NCBI GenBank assembly: GCA_002328625.1
Contig: DCVC01000247.1
Span: 1 to 13,271, forward strand
DNA: 13,271 bases
Source of the DNA: Bacteroidales bacterium UBA2198
GTDB taxonomy: Bacteria > Bacteroidota > Bacteroidia > Bacteroidales > VadinHA17
Direction of reading: 5' to 3'
In this document: piece after piece, positions 1-6,920 of the stretch
Position numbering within the stretch: position 1 is the stretch's first letter
Layout: the number at the start of each line of letters is the position of its first letter
Made by a program: the position numbers and the translations under genes
The notes under the pieces: generated by a model
Seen by the model: the letters and a program-made list of their open reading frames with translations, nothing else
Told to the model about the DNA's origin: nothing
Databases searched by the model: none

Positions 1-513
1 GCCTTTACCCTGAAAGCCGCTTTCATGTAATGAAGTGCCATTGATCATGGTAATAGGGCGATCGTAGGGAATGGGAGAGGATTGTTCAATAATAAGATCG
101 AATTTATTGTTTCTGAGGCCTTTGCCGGATGGATTTTTAACAATACGGACATCTTTTACGAAAGGGAGATTGTTAATCTGGTTAGTATCTTCAAGATGAT
201 ATGTCTTAAACAGGGCACTGTTCATCCATTTTGATCTGCAGTGCAATTCAAATCCCATGGAGATTATTTGCCTGATATAGATAGTACTTACGGGGATATC
301 CCTTAAATCAAGTAAAGGAATTCCTGCTTTCTGCCTTCGTGCCAGAGCTCTTTCCGATAGAAGCTGACCGGGCAGATAATCCCCTGTTTTGTTCTCTCCT
401 TTATCATTAAAATATATCCTGTAATAATAGTTGAAGGTATTTTCCTGGCTTTGAATGAGGGTACCGGAAGATATTACCATCAAAGCAAAAGCAATCATCA
501 GTTTTGTGATCAT
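1..513 (-). CDS. S8 (subtilisin-like) serine protease, N-terminal part only
   Basis: The minus-strand frame is open from an ATG at 513 to the window edge, giving about 171 residues. It starts with a hydrophobic signal peptide (MITKLMIAFALMVISSG...), so the product is probably exported. The next part matches my recollection of the propeptide of Bacteroidetes S8 peptidases: YYYRIYFNDKG, then LLSERALARRQKAGIPL, then a SKWMNSAL segment, ending in MINGTSLHESGFQGKG, which normally leads directly into the catalytic Asp segment. The Asp, His and Ser catalytic residues and any C-terminal sorting domain lie outside the window, so activity and type IX secretion cannot be judged. An in-frame ATG at 540 would overlap the stop of the preceding gene by 7 nt; I prefer 513 because it gives a shorter, more typical signal peptide. 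Probably co-transcribed with the MORN-repeat gene. Family assignment is by recognition of the propeptide pattern only. Confidence 0.72.
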   Translation of the reverse strand, partial: MITKLMIAFALMVISSGTLIQSQENTFNYYYRIYFNDKGENKTGDYLPGQLLSERALARRQKAGIPLLDLRDIPVSTIYIRQIISMGFELHCRSKWMNSALFKTYHLEDTNQINNLPFVKDVRIVKNPSGKGLRNNKFDLIIEQSSPIPYDRPITMINGTSLHESGFQGKG

Positions 514-533
514 GATATGACTGGGAAGCCTGG

Positions 534-1322
534 TTACCATATTTCACCGGTTATTTCGGGATCAGGTATTTTCACGAGGTTTTTTTCAAGTGAGTCTATA
601 AAATTCGACTGATATATCTCCAGATCAAGGTTTTTCGGAATACCTGCAGAATATTCTATTTGAAATCTGATGCTTCCATCCTTCTTATAAATATACCACA
701 AGCCATCTCTGAGATCTCCTTTATATTGTCCTGACAATTCCATGATGCCATTTTCGAAGAAAGCCTCAAATGAACCATCTATCTTACCATTTTTATTACT
801 TGTTATAAATGAGGCAGATCCGTCAGGGAAATAACCGATCCATTCTCCGTTCCTTATATCATTAATGTAGTTGAGTTTTTCTGCCACTGTTCCATCTGAA
901 TAATATTTAACTGAAAGGCCGTTTCTGAGATTTTTTGCATAGATCTCCTCGCTTATAAGGCAATCGCTGGTAACTGCTGAGAAAAACTGCCATTTCCCTT
1001 CTTTGAGCCGGTTAACATATTTCCCTTTGGATGCAACAAATCCATTTGGATAATAAAGAGTAGCCAGGGCTTCGGTCCCGTTACTGCTGAAAACAAGAAT
1101 AGATTTTATCTTTTGGTCCTCATAGTACCTTTTAAACTCACCATGAGGCTGATCGTCTTTGAAAAATCCATCATACATTACGGTTCCATTTGGATATTTC
1201 TTTATCCAGTGTCCCTGTTTTTTCCCGTTTTTATCAGTCTGGTTGGTTACAGACTGACCCTGACCTGTCGCTACCGGGCAAAGGCAAAACAGAAGAATGA
1301 AAATCAATAATCTGTTAATCAT
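534..1322 (-). CDS. Exported MORN-like (YwqK-family) repeat protein
   Basis: The 262-residue product begins with a clear signal peptide (MINRLLIFILLFCLCPVATG, cleavage near residue 20-23). The rest is built from degenerate repeats of about 24 residues with the pattern G-x-W-x-x-Y-x-x-D/N-G. Repeat units begin near residues 36, 60, 84 (degenerate), 108, 134, 158, 182 and 206, for example RNGEWIGYFPDGS and RDGLWYIYKKDGS. This is the MORN_2 / YwqK type found in many secreted Bacteroidetes proteins; databases often label it 'YwqK family antitoxin', but nothing here suggests a toxin-antitoxin role. The repeats probably form a beta meander used for binding; the ligand is unknown. It is followed by the S8 protease gene with no room for a terminator, so the two are likely one transcript. 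A near-match -7 box (TACTTTTA, minus strand, 1346-1353) lies just beyond the dnaK terminator. Confidence 0.8.
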   Translation of the reverse strand: MINRLLIFILLFCLCPVATGQGQSVTNQTDKNGKKQGHWIKKYPNGTVMYDGFFKDDQPHGEFKRYYEDQKIKSILVFSSNGTEALATLYYPNGFVASKGKYVNRLKEGKWQFFSAVTSDCLISEEIYAKNLRNGLSVKYYSDGTVAEKLNYINDIRNGEWIGYFPDGSASFITSNKNGKIDGSFEAFFENGIMELSGQYKGDLRDGLWYIYKKDGSIRFQIEYSAGIPKNLDLEIYQSNFIDSLEKNLVKIPDPEITGEIW

Positions 1323-1354
1323 ATATCTTATGGAGAAATTTATGATAAAAGTAC

Positions 1355-1389
1355 AAAAAAAGAGGTTGATTTTTTACCAACCTCTTTTT
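1355..1389 (-). terminator. Rho-independent terminator of dnaK
   Basis: A perfect 12-bp inverted repeat, AAAAAGAGGTTG (1357-1368) and CAACCTCTTTTT (1378-1389), encloses a 9-nt loop. Read on the minus strand the stem ends in a run of seven T. It starts 22 nt beyond the dnaK stop codon, so it should end the dnaK transcript and separate it from the exported-protein pair downstream. Because both flanks are A/T runs it could also work in the opposite direction, but no plus-strand gene ends here. Confidence 0.85.
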
Positions 1390-1411
1390 AACTGTTTTAT
1401 AACAGGATTTA

Positions 1412-3322
1412 TTATTTTACCTCTTCGAAGTCAACGTCAGTCACCTCATCATTTCCCGACTGTGCTTTTCCGCTTCCAGGTTCTTCGGGGCCCGGTTGTG
1501 AAGTGGCCTGGCCTGCATTCTGAGCCGTCTTGTACATTTCTTCTGAAGCAGATTGCCAAACAGCGTTCAGATCGGCAAGAGCTTTGTCGATTGCAGTGAT
1601 GTCCTGTGATTTGTGTGCCTCTTTCAGTTTAGCCAGGGCATCTTCGATAGCAGCTTTCTTGTCTGCGGGTAATTTGTCTCCAAATTCCTTCAGCTGTTTC
1701 TCGGTTGTAAAAATCATGCTGTCGGCAGCATTTATTTTTTCAACTCTTTCCCTGGCTTTGCTGTCGGCCTCTGCATTTGCTTTAGCCTCATCTCTCATCC
1801 TTCTTATTTCCTCTTCGCTAAGGCCGGAGGATGCTTCGATTCTTATTCTCTGTTCTTTGCCGGTGCCTCTGTCTTTTGCAGTCACATGCAATATTCCGTT
1901 GGCATCAATATCGAAAGTGACCTCAATCTGAGGCACTCCTCTTGGTGCAGGTGGAATGCCGTCGAGATGGAATCTTCCGATTGTTTTGTTTCCTGCTGCC
2001 ATGGGTCTTTCACCCTGCAGGACGTGTATTTCAACCGATGGCTGGCTATCTGCAGCTGTTGTAAACACCTCAGTCTTTTTGGTAGGGATCGTTGTATTCG
2101 ACTCAATCAGTTTAGTCATTACACCTCCCATTGTTTCAATTCCAAGTGAGAGGGGCGTAACATCAAGCAGAAGCACATCTTTCACTTCGCCGGTAAGCAC
2201 ACCTCCCTGTATTGCAGCACCCACGGCCACTACTTCATCGGGATTGACTCCTTTAGACGGCACTTTACCGAAGAATTTTTCAACGAGTTGCTGGATAGCA
2301 GGGATACGTGTTGATCCCCCAACCAGGAGAACCTCGTCTATGTCGGAAGATTTAAGACCCGAATCGCTTAACGCTTTACGGCAAGGTTCAATACATGCTT
2401 GTATCAGTGAATCGCAGAGTTTTTCAAACTGAGCCCGGGTAAGCGTTTTGACCAGATGTTTCGGGATCCCGTCAACTGGCATAATATATGGAAGATTTAT
2501 TTCTGTTGAAGTTGAACTTGAGAGTTCAATTTTAGCCTTTTCGGCTGCCTCTTTCAGACGCTGGAGGGCCATAGGATCTTTTCGGAGGTCGACGCCTTCA
2601 TCCTTCAGAAATTCTTCTGCCAGCCAGTCGATTATTTTATGATCGAAGTCATCACCTCCCAGATGTGTATCTCCGTTTGTAGATTTAACCTCAAAGACTC
2701 CATCGCCCAGCTCCAGAATTGAGATATCGAAAGTCCCTCCGCCCAGGTCAAACACTGCTATTTTCAAATCCTGTGACTTCTTATCAAGGCCGTAGGCAAG
2801 TGAAGCGGCAGTCGGTTCGTTGATTATACGTTTTACGTTCAGCCCCGCGATCTCGCCAGCCTCTTTGGTTGCCTGTCTCTGTGAGTCACTGAAGTAAGCA
2901 GGAACTGTTATTACAGCATCTGTAACCTCCTGACCCATGTAATCTTCAGCTGTTTTTTTCATCTTCTGAAGAATCATTGCAGAGATCTCCTGGGGAGAGT
3001 AGAGCCTGTTATCTATTTTTACCCTTGGAGTATTATTATCACCTCTGACAACAGAAAAAGTGACCCTCTTTATTTCAGTATTCACTTTGTCGTATGTCTC
3101 TCCCATGAACCTTTTAATGGAATAGATGGTCTTCTTGGCATTTGTGACAGCCTGACGCTTGGCAGGATCACCAACTTTTCGTTCGCCATTTTCAATAAAG
3201 GCCACTATTGAGGGAGTAGTTCTTTTTCCCTCGCTGTTAGGAATAACTATCGGCTCGTTGCCTTCCATCACGGCAACGCATGAGTTTGTGGTTCCAAGAT
3301 CAATTCCAATTATTTTCCCCAT
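1412..3322 (-). CDS. dnaK: Chaperone DnaK (Hsp70)
   Basis: Full-length 636-residue DnaK, the cytoplasmic ATP-dependent Hsp70 that binds unfolded chains with DnaJ and GrpE. Visible landmarks: IDLGTTNSC at 6-15 (phosphate loop 1), K70, the VPAYFSDSQRQATKEAG stretch at 140-156, NEPTAASLAYG at 168-178, DLGGGTFD at 192-199, LVGGSTRIP at 333-341, and the interdomain linker DVLLLDVTP at 382-390. A substrate-binding domain and alpha-helical lid follow, ending in a Gly/Pro-rich tail and the typical EEVK C-terminus. The start MGKIIGIDLG is the family standard. The gene stands alone: grpE and dnaJ are not adjacent. No CIRCE element is visible upstream. The best minus-strand -7 candidate is CATATTTG (3407-3414, one mismatch to TAnnTTTG), without a convincing -33 box, so the promoter remains unassigned. 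Confidence 0.98.
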   Translation of the reverse strand: MGKIIGIDLGTTNSCVAVMEGNEPIVIPNSEGKRTTPSIVAFIENGERKVGDPAKRQAVTNAKKTIYSIKRFMGETYDKVNTEIKRVTFSVVRGDNNTPRVKIDNRLYSPQEISAMILQKMKKTAEDYMGQEVTDAVITVPAYFSDSQRQATKEAGEIAGLNVKRIINEPTAASLAYGLDKKSQDLKIAVFDLGGGTFDISILELGDGVFEVKSTNGDTHLGGDDFDHKIIDWLAEEFLKDEGVDLRKDPMALQRLKEAAEKAKIELSSSTSTEINLPYIMPVDGIPKHLVKTLTRAQFEKLCDSLIQACIEPCRKALSDSGLKSSDIDEVLLVGGSTRIPAIQQLVEKFFGKVPSKGVNPDEVVAVGAAIQGGVLTGEVKDVLLLDVTPLSLGIETMGGVMTKLIESNTTIPTKKTEVFTTAADSQPSVEIHVLQGERPMAAGNKTIGRFHLDGIPPAPRGVPQIEVTFDIDANGILHVTAKDRGTGKEQRIRIEASSGLSEEEIRRMRDEAKANAEADSKARERVEKINAADSMIFTTEKQLKEFGDKLPADKKAAIEDALAKLKEAHKSQDITAIDKALADLNAVWQSASEEMYKTAQNAGQATSQPGPEEPGSGKAQSGNDEVTDVDFEEVK

Positions 3323-3501
3323 TTTATAATAATTTTTAAGAATTCAATTTAATGACACAACTGGTGTGCAATGATTATGCCACAAGGATTATAAGGAATA
3401 TTCATGCAAATATGACACTGTTAAAATCCTCCATTTGTCTTGATGTGACAAAACGACAGTATATTTTTCCATAGTCTTGAAATAAAAAGTTCTGAACCTG
3501 A

Positions 3502-3534
3502 GGATGTATCATCCGTTACAAATTTGTAGCTTTG
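3502..3534 (+). promoter_or_regulatory. panB promoter region with two adjacent palindromes
   Basis: TAGCTTTG (3527-3534) fits the Bacteroidetes -7 box TAnnTTTG and would start transcription near 3540, about 20 nt before the panB ATG. Where the -33 box should be there is instead a hyphenated palindrome GGATG-TAT-CATCC (3502-3514). Two bases further comes a perfect 12-bp palindrome TACAAATTTGTA (3517-3528) whose last two bases are the first two of the -7 box. No TTTG or TTG -33 motif is seen at the right distance. The arrangement suggests operator sites for a dimeric regulator, but no regulator can be named. Confidence 0.45.
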
Positions 3535-3559
3535 TTGTCCTGATCAATACTCAAAGATT

Positions 3560-4375
3560 ATGTCGACACACAAAACCGTCAGGCTGGTAACAACACATGT
3601 ACTTAACGAAATGAAGCTCAAGGGAGAAAAGATAGCCATGCTTACTGCCTATGATTATTCCATTGCCAGGATACTGGATGAGGCTGAGATAGATGTTATA
3701 CTTGTCGGGGATTCCGCGTCGAATGTTATGGCAGGTTTTGATACAACTTTGCCCATAACGCTGGATAATATGATCTATCATGCAGCTTCGGTTGTCAGAG
3801 GTGTAAAGAGAGCACTGGTTGTGGTCGATCTGCCCTTCGGAACGTATCAGGGTAATTCAAAAGAAGCATTGGTTTCAGCGATCAGGATAATGAAAGAGAC
3901 AGGCGCTCATGCTGTAAAACTTGAGGGAGGTCATCAGATAGTTGAGTCAATTGAACGGATCTTATCAGCGGGGATTCCTGTTATGGGTCATCTCGGACTC
4001 ACCCCTCAGTCGATCCATAAATTTGGTACTTATGTGGTAAGAGCGAGAGAAGAAGAAGAGGCCCGGAGGCTTCTAGAGGATGCCAGGTTACTTGAAAAAA
4101 CAGGCTGTTTTGCAATAGTTCTCGAAAAGATACCTGCCAGACTTGCAGAAGAGGTAACCGCAACATTGAAAATTCCTGTAATAGGTATCGGGGCCGGAGG
4201 CAAAACCGACGGACAGGTACTTGTCCTGCATGATATGCTGGGTATTACACAGGAATTCTCTCCCCGTTTTCTCAGGAGATATCATAATCTGTATGCTGAA
4301 ATAAAGGGTGCCGTTCAGAGTTATATCCATGATGTGAGAGCCCAGGAGTTTCCAAATGAAAAGGAACAGTATTAG
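3560..4375 (+). CDS. panB: 3-methyl-2-oxobutanoate hydroxymethyltransferase (PanB)
   Basis: PanB transfers a hydroxymethyl group from 5,10-methylenetetrahydrofolate to 2-oxoisovalerate to give ketopantoate, the first step of pantothenate (coenzyme A precursor) synthesis in the cytoplasm. The 271-residue product has the normal family length and all key blocks: LTAYDYS at 28-34, VGDSASNVMAGFDTTLPIT at 49-67, DLPFGTYQ at 90-97, KLEGG at 120-124, GHLGLTPQS at 143-151, VLEKIP at 187-192 and PVIGIGAGGKTDGQVLVLHD at 206-225. The Mg2+ ligands correspond to D51, D90 and E122, and the catalytic acid/base to E189. panC and panD are not in the window. It is divergent from dnaK and followed by an RluA-type gene starting 10 nt after its TAG stop, so the two probably share a transcript. 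Confidence 0.97.
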   Translation: MSTHKTVRLVTTHVLNEMKLKGEKIAMLTAYDYSIARILDEAEIDVILVGDSASNVMAGFDTTLPITLDNMIYHAASVVRGVKRALVVVDLPFGTYQGNSKEALVSAIRIMKETGAHAVKLEGGHQIVESIERILSAGIPVMGHLGLTPQSIHKFGTYVVRAREEEEARRLLEDARLLEKTGCFAIVLEKIPARLAEEVTATLKIPVIGIGAGGKTDGQVLVLHDMLGITQEFSPRFLRRYHNLYAEIKGAVQSYIHDVRAQEFPNEKEQY

Positions 4376-4385
4376 GGTTGCCGCC

Positions 4386-5078
4386 ATGATTGAGATTCTT
4401 TATGAAGATAATCACCTTATAGCTGTTTACAAAAAATCATCCGACCTTGTGCAGGGAGATAAGACCGGAGATTTGTCCCTCGACAATAAGGTAAAAAGTT
4501 ACCTGGCAAAAAAGTACAATAAATTGGGGGATGTTTATCTCGGAGTTGTTCACAGGCTTGACCGTCCGGTAAGCGGTATAGTTCTATTTGCCCGCACCTC
4601 GAAGGCTCTTGCACGTCTTAATGAACTGTTCAGGACTCGACAGGTAACGAAGGTTTACCTGGCAATTGTCAGGGAACTGCCTCCTGAAGATTCTGCAACA
4701 CTAACACATTACCTTAAGAAAAATGAGGAACAGAATAAGAGCTATGCTTTTGATTATCAGGTAAAAGGGTCTAAAGAAGCAAGTTTATCATACAGAGTAT
4801 CAGGAAGGTCGGAAAGATATTACCTGCTTGAGATTGAACTTCATTCAGGAAGGCATCATCAGATAAGGGCTCAGCTCGCAAAAATAGGCTGTCCGATCAA
4901 AGGGGATCTTAAATATGGTTATCCCCGTTCGAATGAAGATGGCAGTATATCTCTGTTTGCGCATAAGCTTGAGTTTGAACATCCGGTACGAAAAGAAAAG
5001 GTTTCAATTACAGCACATTTGCCTGAAGGAGATATCTGGGATCTGTTCATAGATGCATACAGACAAAAAAGAAAATGA
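4386..5078 (+). CDS. RluA-family RNA pseudouridine synthase
   Basis: Isomerises specific uridines in structured RNA, probably rRNA or tRNA, to pseudouridine. The product has only the catalytic domain: about 230 residues with no N-terminal S4 domain. The RluA signature is intact: GVVHRLDRPVSGIVLFART with the catalytic Asp in HRLD (residue 59 from this start), then KVYLAIV, then GRHHQIRAQLAKIGCPIKGD, and late SLFAHKLEFEHPV. The target uridine cannot be read from sequence, so no specific Rlu/Tru name is given. I chose the ATG at 4386 because MIEILYEDNHLIAVYKK is where this family normally begins and it follows the panB stop by 10 nt. The longer start at 4356 would add 10 residues (MKRNSIRVAA) encoded inside panB. 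Likely translated from the panB transcript. Confidence 0.92.
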   Translation: MIEILYEDNHLIAVYKKSSDLVQGDKTGDLSLDNKVKSYLAKKYNKLGDVYLGVVHRLDRPVSGIVLFARTSKALARLNELFRTRQVTKVYLAIVRELPPEDSATLTHYLKKNEEQNKSYAFDYQVKGSKEASLSYRVSGRSERYYLLEIELHSGRHHQIRAQLAKIGCPIKGDLKYGYPRSNEDGSISLFAHKLEFEHPVRKEKVSITAHLPEGDIWDLFIDAYRQKRK

Positions 5079-5098
5079 GCCGGAAAGTCCGCACTCAT
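5075..5098 (+). terminator. Possible stem-loop at the end of the pseudouridine synthase gene
   Basis: ATGAG (5075-5079) pairs with CTCAT (5094-5098), and inside it CGGA (5081-5084) pairs with TCCG (5088-5091) around an AAG loop. The hairpin covers the TGA stop codon. It has A-rich DNA before it but no proper T-run after it, so a terminator role is uncertain. A second weak stem, GGCGAA/TTCGCC (5142-5147 and 5160-5165, 12-nt loop), follows, also without a T-run. Confidence 0.3.
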
Positions 5099-5198
5099 CT
5101 TCGGGGTTTGTCATGAAAGCCTGAACAGAATTTTTCTTAACGGCGAATTACTTACTTATTTCGCCTGGAACAAAATTACTTAATCCTGGTTCAGAGAC

Positions 5199-5236
5199 AG
5201 TTAAAATCAAGTTAATAAGAGTTAATGAAAAGTTAA
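5199..5236 (+). promoter_or_regulatory. Four AGTTAA direct repeats at 10-11 bp spacing (probable response-regulator box)
   Basis: AGTTAA occurs at 5199-5204, 5210-5215, 5220-5225 and 5231-5236, so starts are 11, 10 and 11 bp apart and all copies face one side of the helix. A weaker AGCTTAA begins at 5253, exactly two 11-bp steps after the last copy. Direct repeats of about 11 bp are how OmpR/PhoB-type regulators bind, and the next operon encodes such a regulator, so autoregulation is a natural inference. The array ends 28 nt before the -7 box of the kinase gene, which lacks a clear -33 box and so might need an activator. Confidence 0.5.
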
Positions 5237-5264
5237 AACACAACCTGTAATCAGCTTAAAAATT

Positions 5265-5272
5265 TAATTTTG
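5265..5272 (+). promoter_or_regulatory. -7 box of the kinase/regulator operon
   Basis: TAATTTTG matches the Bacteroidetes -7 consensus TAnnTTTG. Only four bases (CACC) separate it from the ATG at 5277, so transcription would begin at or next to the start codon, implying a leaderless message or a later true start. No TTG or TTTG lies 19-21 bp upstream; the nearest is CTG at 5245-5247. Confidence 0.5.
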
Positions 5273-5276
5273 CACC

Positions 5277-6914
5277 ATGAGCAGGAATAAGTTTATCGGT
5301 CTCATTGTTATGATGCTTATATCCATTACCGGAATTATCTGGGTTCAGATCACATGGATAAGGAATGCAGTAGGTATTAGGAACGAGAACTTTGACAGGG
5401 CTGTTTATAATAGTCTTGAGGAGGCAGCCAATATGATAGAATCATCGCGTAAGATGAATTTTTTCAACGATTTTGTTCTGAATGATCCGATCCTGTTTGG
5501 TAATAATATTGGTGATATAACAGGGTATCTGAACATTGGGAGCTATTCCTCGCAGGGTGGAGGCAGTTTCAGTCTCAGGATCACCAACCAGTCAGTGACA
5601 GGCACTTTTGATACCCTCAGGGGAACAGAAATCAACAGATCTGTTGTTGTGTCAGGAGATACTACAATTCAGTCTGACACAGTTTCTTTTCTTGTAACGC
5701 CTGAGCACCCGGGAGAAACAAGGATTATCAGAAACGGAGATCCTGCCATTTCTGAACAAAAAGCTGTTTATATTAAAAGGAATGAATTCCTAAACTGGGT
5801 CAGAAAAAGATCAAGCGAATTCCAGAATATGAGCGATCAGATGATCTCAGAGATTTACCAGTGGGAAAAGACACTTGAGCTTGATAATGATGAGATCGGC
5901 TATGCACTTAAAAGATCGCTTATTTATTCAGGGATAGAAACCCCTTTCGAATTTGCGGTTATCAGGGACGGGAGAGTAAGAGAAGGAACATTCAGCAAAT
6001 CGGTAAAGGGTGATTTTCTGAAAAGCAATTATATTGTCAGACTGTTTCCCGACAATATAATCAGACAGGATCTTCTGCTGTCGGTCGTTTTCCCTGAAAG
6101 AACCAATTATGTGCTTGGATCCATGGCCTTGTTACTTGGGGGATCACTTGTTTTCTCCTTTGTCATTCTGGCAACATTTTCTCTCAGTCTCTTTTTCATT
6201 ATCAGGCAGAAGAAAATCTCCGAAATGAAGTCTGACTTTATCAATAACATGACTCACGAATTCAAAACGCCTATTGCGACCATTAATCTTGCAGCTGATA
6301 CAATTACAAATCCCAAAGTAATAAAGGATGAATCGAGCGTAAAGCATTTCATAGGCATGATCAAGAAAGAGAACAGCAGGATGAACAAAAAGGTTGAGAC
6401 AATATTACAGATAGCTTCTCTTGACAAAAAAGAGATCGATTTCAGATTTGAAAATATATCTCTGCATTCTGTTATTGAAAGAGCTGTTGATACCATCGAG
6501 ATACAGGTTCAGCAGCGAAACGGAAACCTCAGGCTTAAACTCAATGCAGGGGAACCTGTAATCTATGGAGATGTGGATCATCTGACAAATCTTGTTAACA
6601 ACCTTCTTGATAATGCAATAAAGTATTCCCCGGGATCCCCAAACCTTACTTTGGAAACAAAGAATATTGACAGGGGTGTAGTCATGTCGGTTGAAGATAA
6701 GGGTGTTGGAATGACCAAAAATGTCCAGAGCAAAATATTTGAAAGGTTTTACAGGCAAGCTTCAGGGAATATTCATGATGTTAAAGGATTTGGCCTTGGA
6801 TTGAATTATGTAAGAGCGATAGTTGATGCTCATAAGGGTAACATAACTGTTTTCAGTGAACCCGGGAAGGGCAGCAGGTTCGAAATATTTCTACCATTTA
6901 CCTGGGAAAACTAA
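5277..6914 (+). CDS. rprX: Membrane sensor histidine kinase, RprX-like
   Basis: A 545-residue inner-membrane sensor kinase. TM1 spans about residues 7-27, then a periplasmic sensor region of about 250 residues (28-278) that I do not recognise as a named domain, then TM2 at about 279-309. No HAMP domain is obvious. The HisKA block SDFINNMTHEFKTPIATI carries the phospho-acceptor H327. The ATPase domain is complete: N box NLLDNAIKYS (442-451), G1 DKGVGM (474-479), F box IFERFYR (487-493) and G2 GFGLGL (504-509). The N-terminal style (short cytoplasmic lead, TM ending in WVQITWI, then a N-E-N-F-D-R-A-V helix) is typical of Bacteroidetes kinases. The partner regulator starts 6 nt after the stop. 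The RprX name rests mainly on the partner's resemblance to RprY; the signal sensed is unknown. Confidence 0.88.
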   Translation: MSRNKFIGLIVMMLISITGIIWVQITWIRNAVGIRNENFDRAVYNSLEEAANMIESSRKMNFFNDFVLNDPILFGNNIGDITGYLNIGSYSSQGGGSFSLRITNQSVTGTFDTLRGTEINRSVVVSGDTTIQSDTVSFLVTPEHPGETRIIRNGDPAISEQKAVYIKRNEFLNWVRKRSSEFQNMSDQMISEIYQWEKTLELDNDEIGYALKRSLIYSGIETPFEFAVIRDGRVREGTFSKSVKGDFLKSNYIVRLFPDNIIRQDLLLSVVFPERTNYVLGSMALLLGGSLVFSFVILATFSLSLFFIIRQKKISEMKSDFINNMTHEFKTPIATINLAADTITNPKVIKDESSVKHFIGMIKKENSRMNKKVETILQIASLDKKEIDFRFENISLHSVIERAVDTIEIQVQQRNGNLRLKLNAGEPVIYGDVDHLTNLVNNLLDNAIKYSPGSPNLTLETKNIDRGVVMSVEDKGVGMTKNVQSKIFERFYRQASGNIHDVKGFGLGLNYVRAIVDAHKGNITVFSEPGKGSRFEIFLPFTWEN

Positions 6915-6920
6915 CAAAAT

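Noticed and set aside
1530..2642. Several plus-strand open frames (for example 1530-1931 and 1956-2432) over dnaK
   Set aside because: They are antisense to a full-length, conserved dnaK, are low-complexity (Ser/Ala/Leu) and have no promoter or recognisable domain.
3475..3505. CTTGAAA followed by a CCTGAGGAT-like block, resembling a sigma-32 heat-shock promoter
   Set aside because: It points toward panB, not dnaK, the second block is a poor match, and Bacteroidetes mainly use the TAnnTTTG type of promoter.
4356..4385. Longer start for the pseudouridine synthase
   Set aside because: The extra ten residues are encoded inside panB and are not part of the family's usual N-terminus; the ATG at 4386 fits better.
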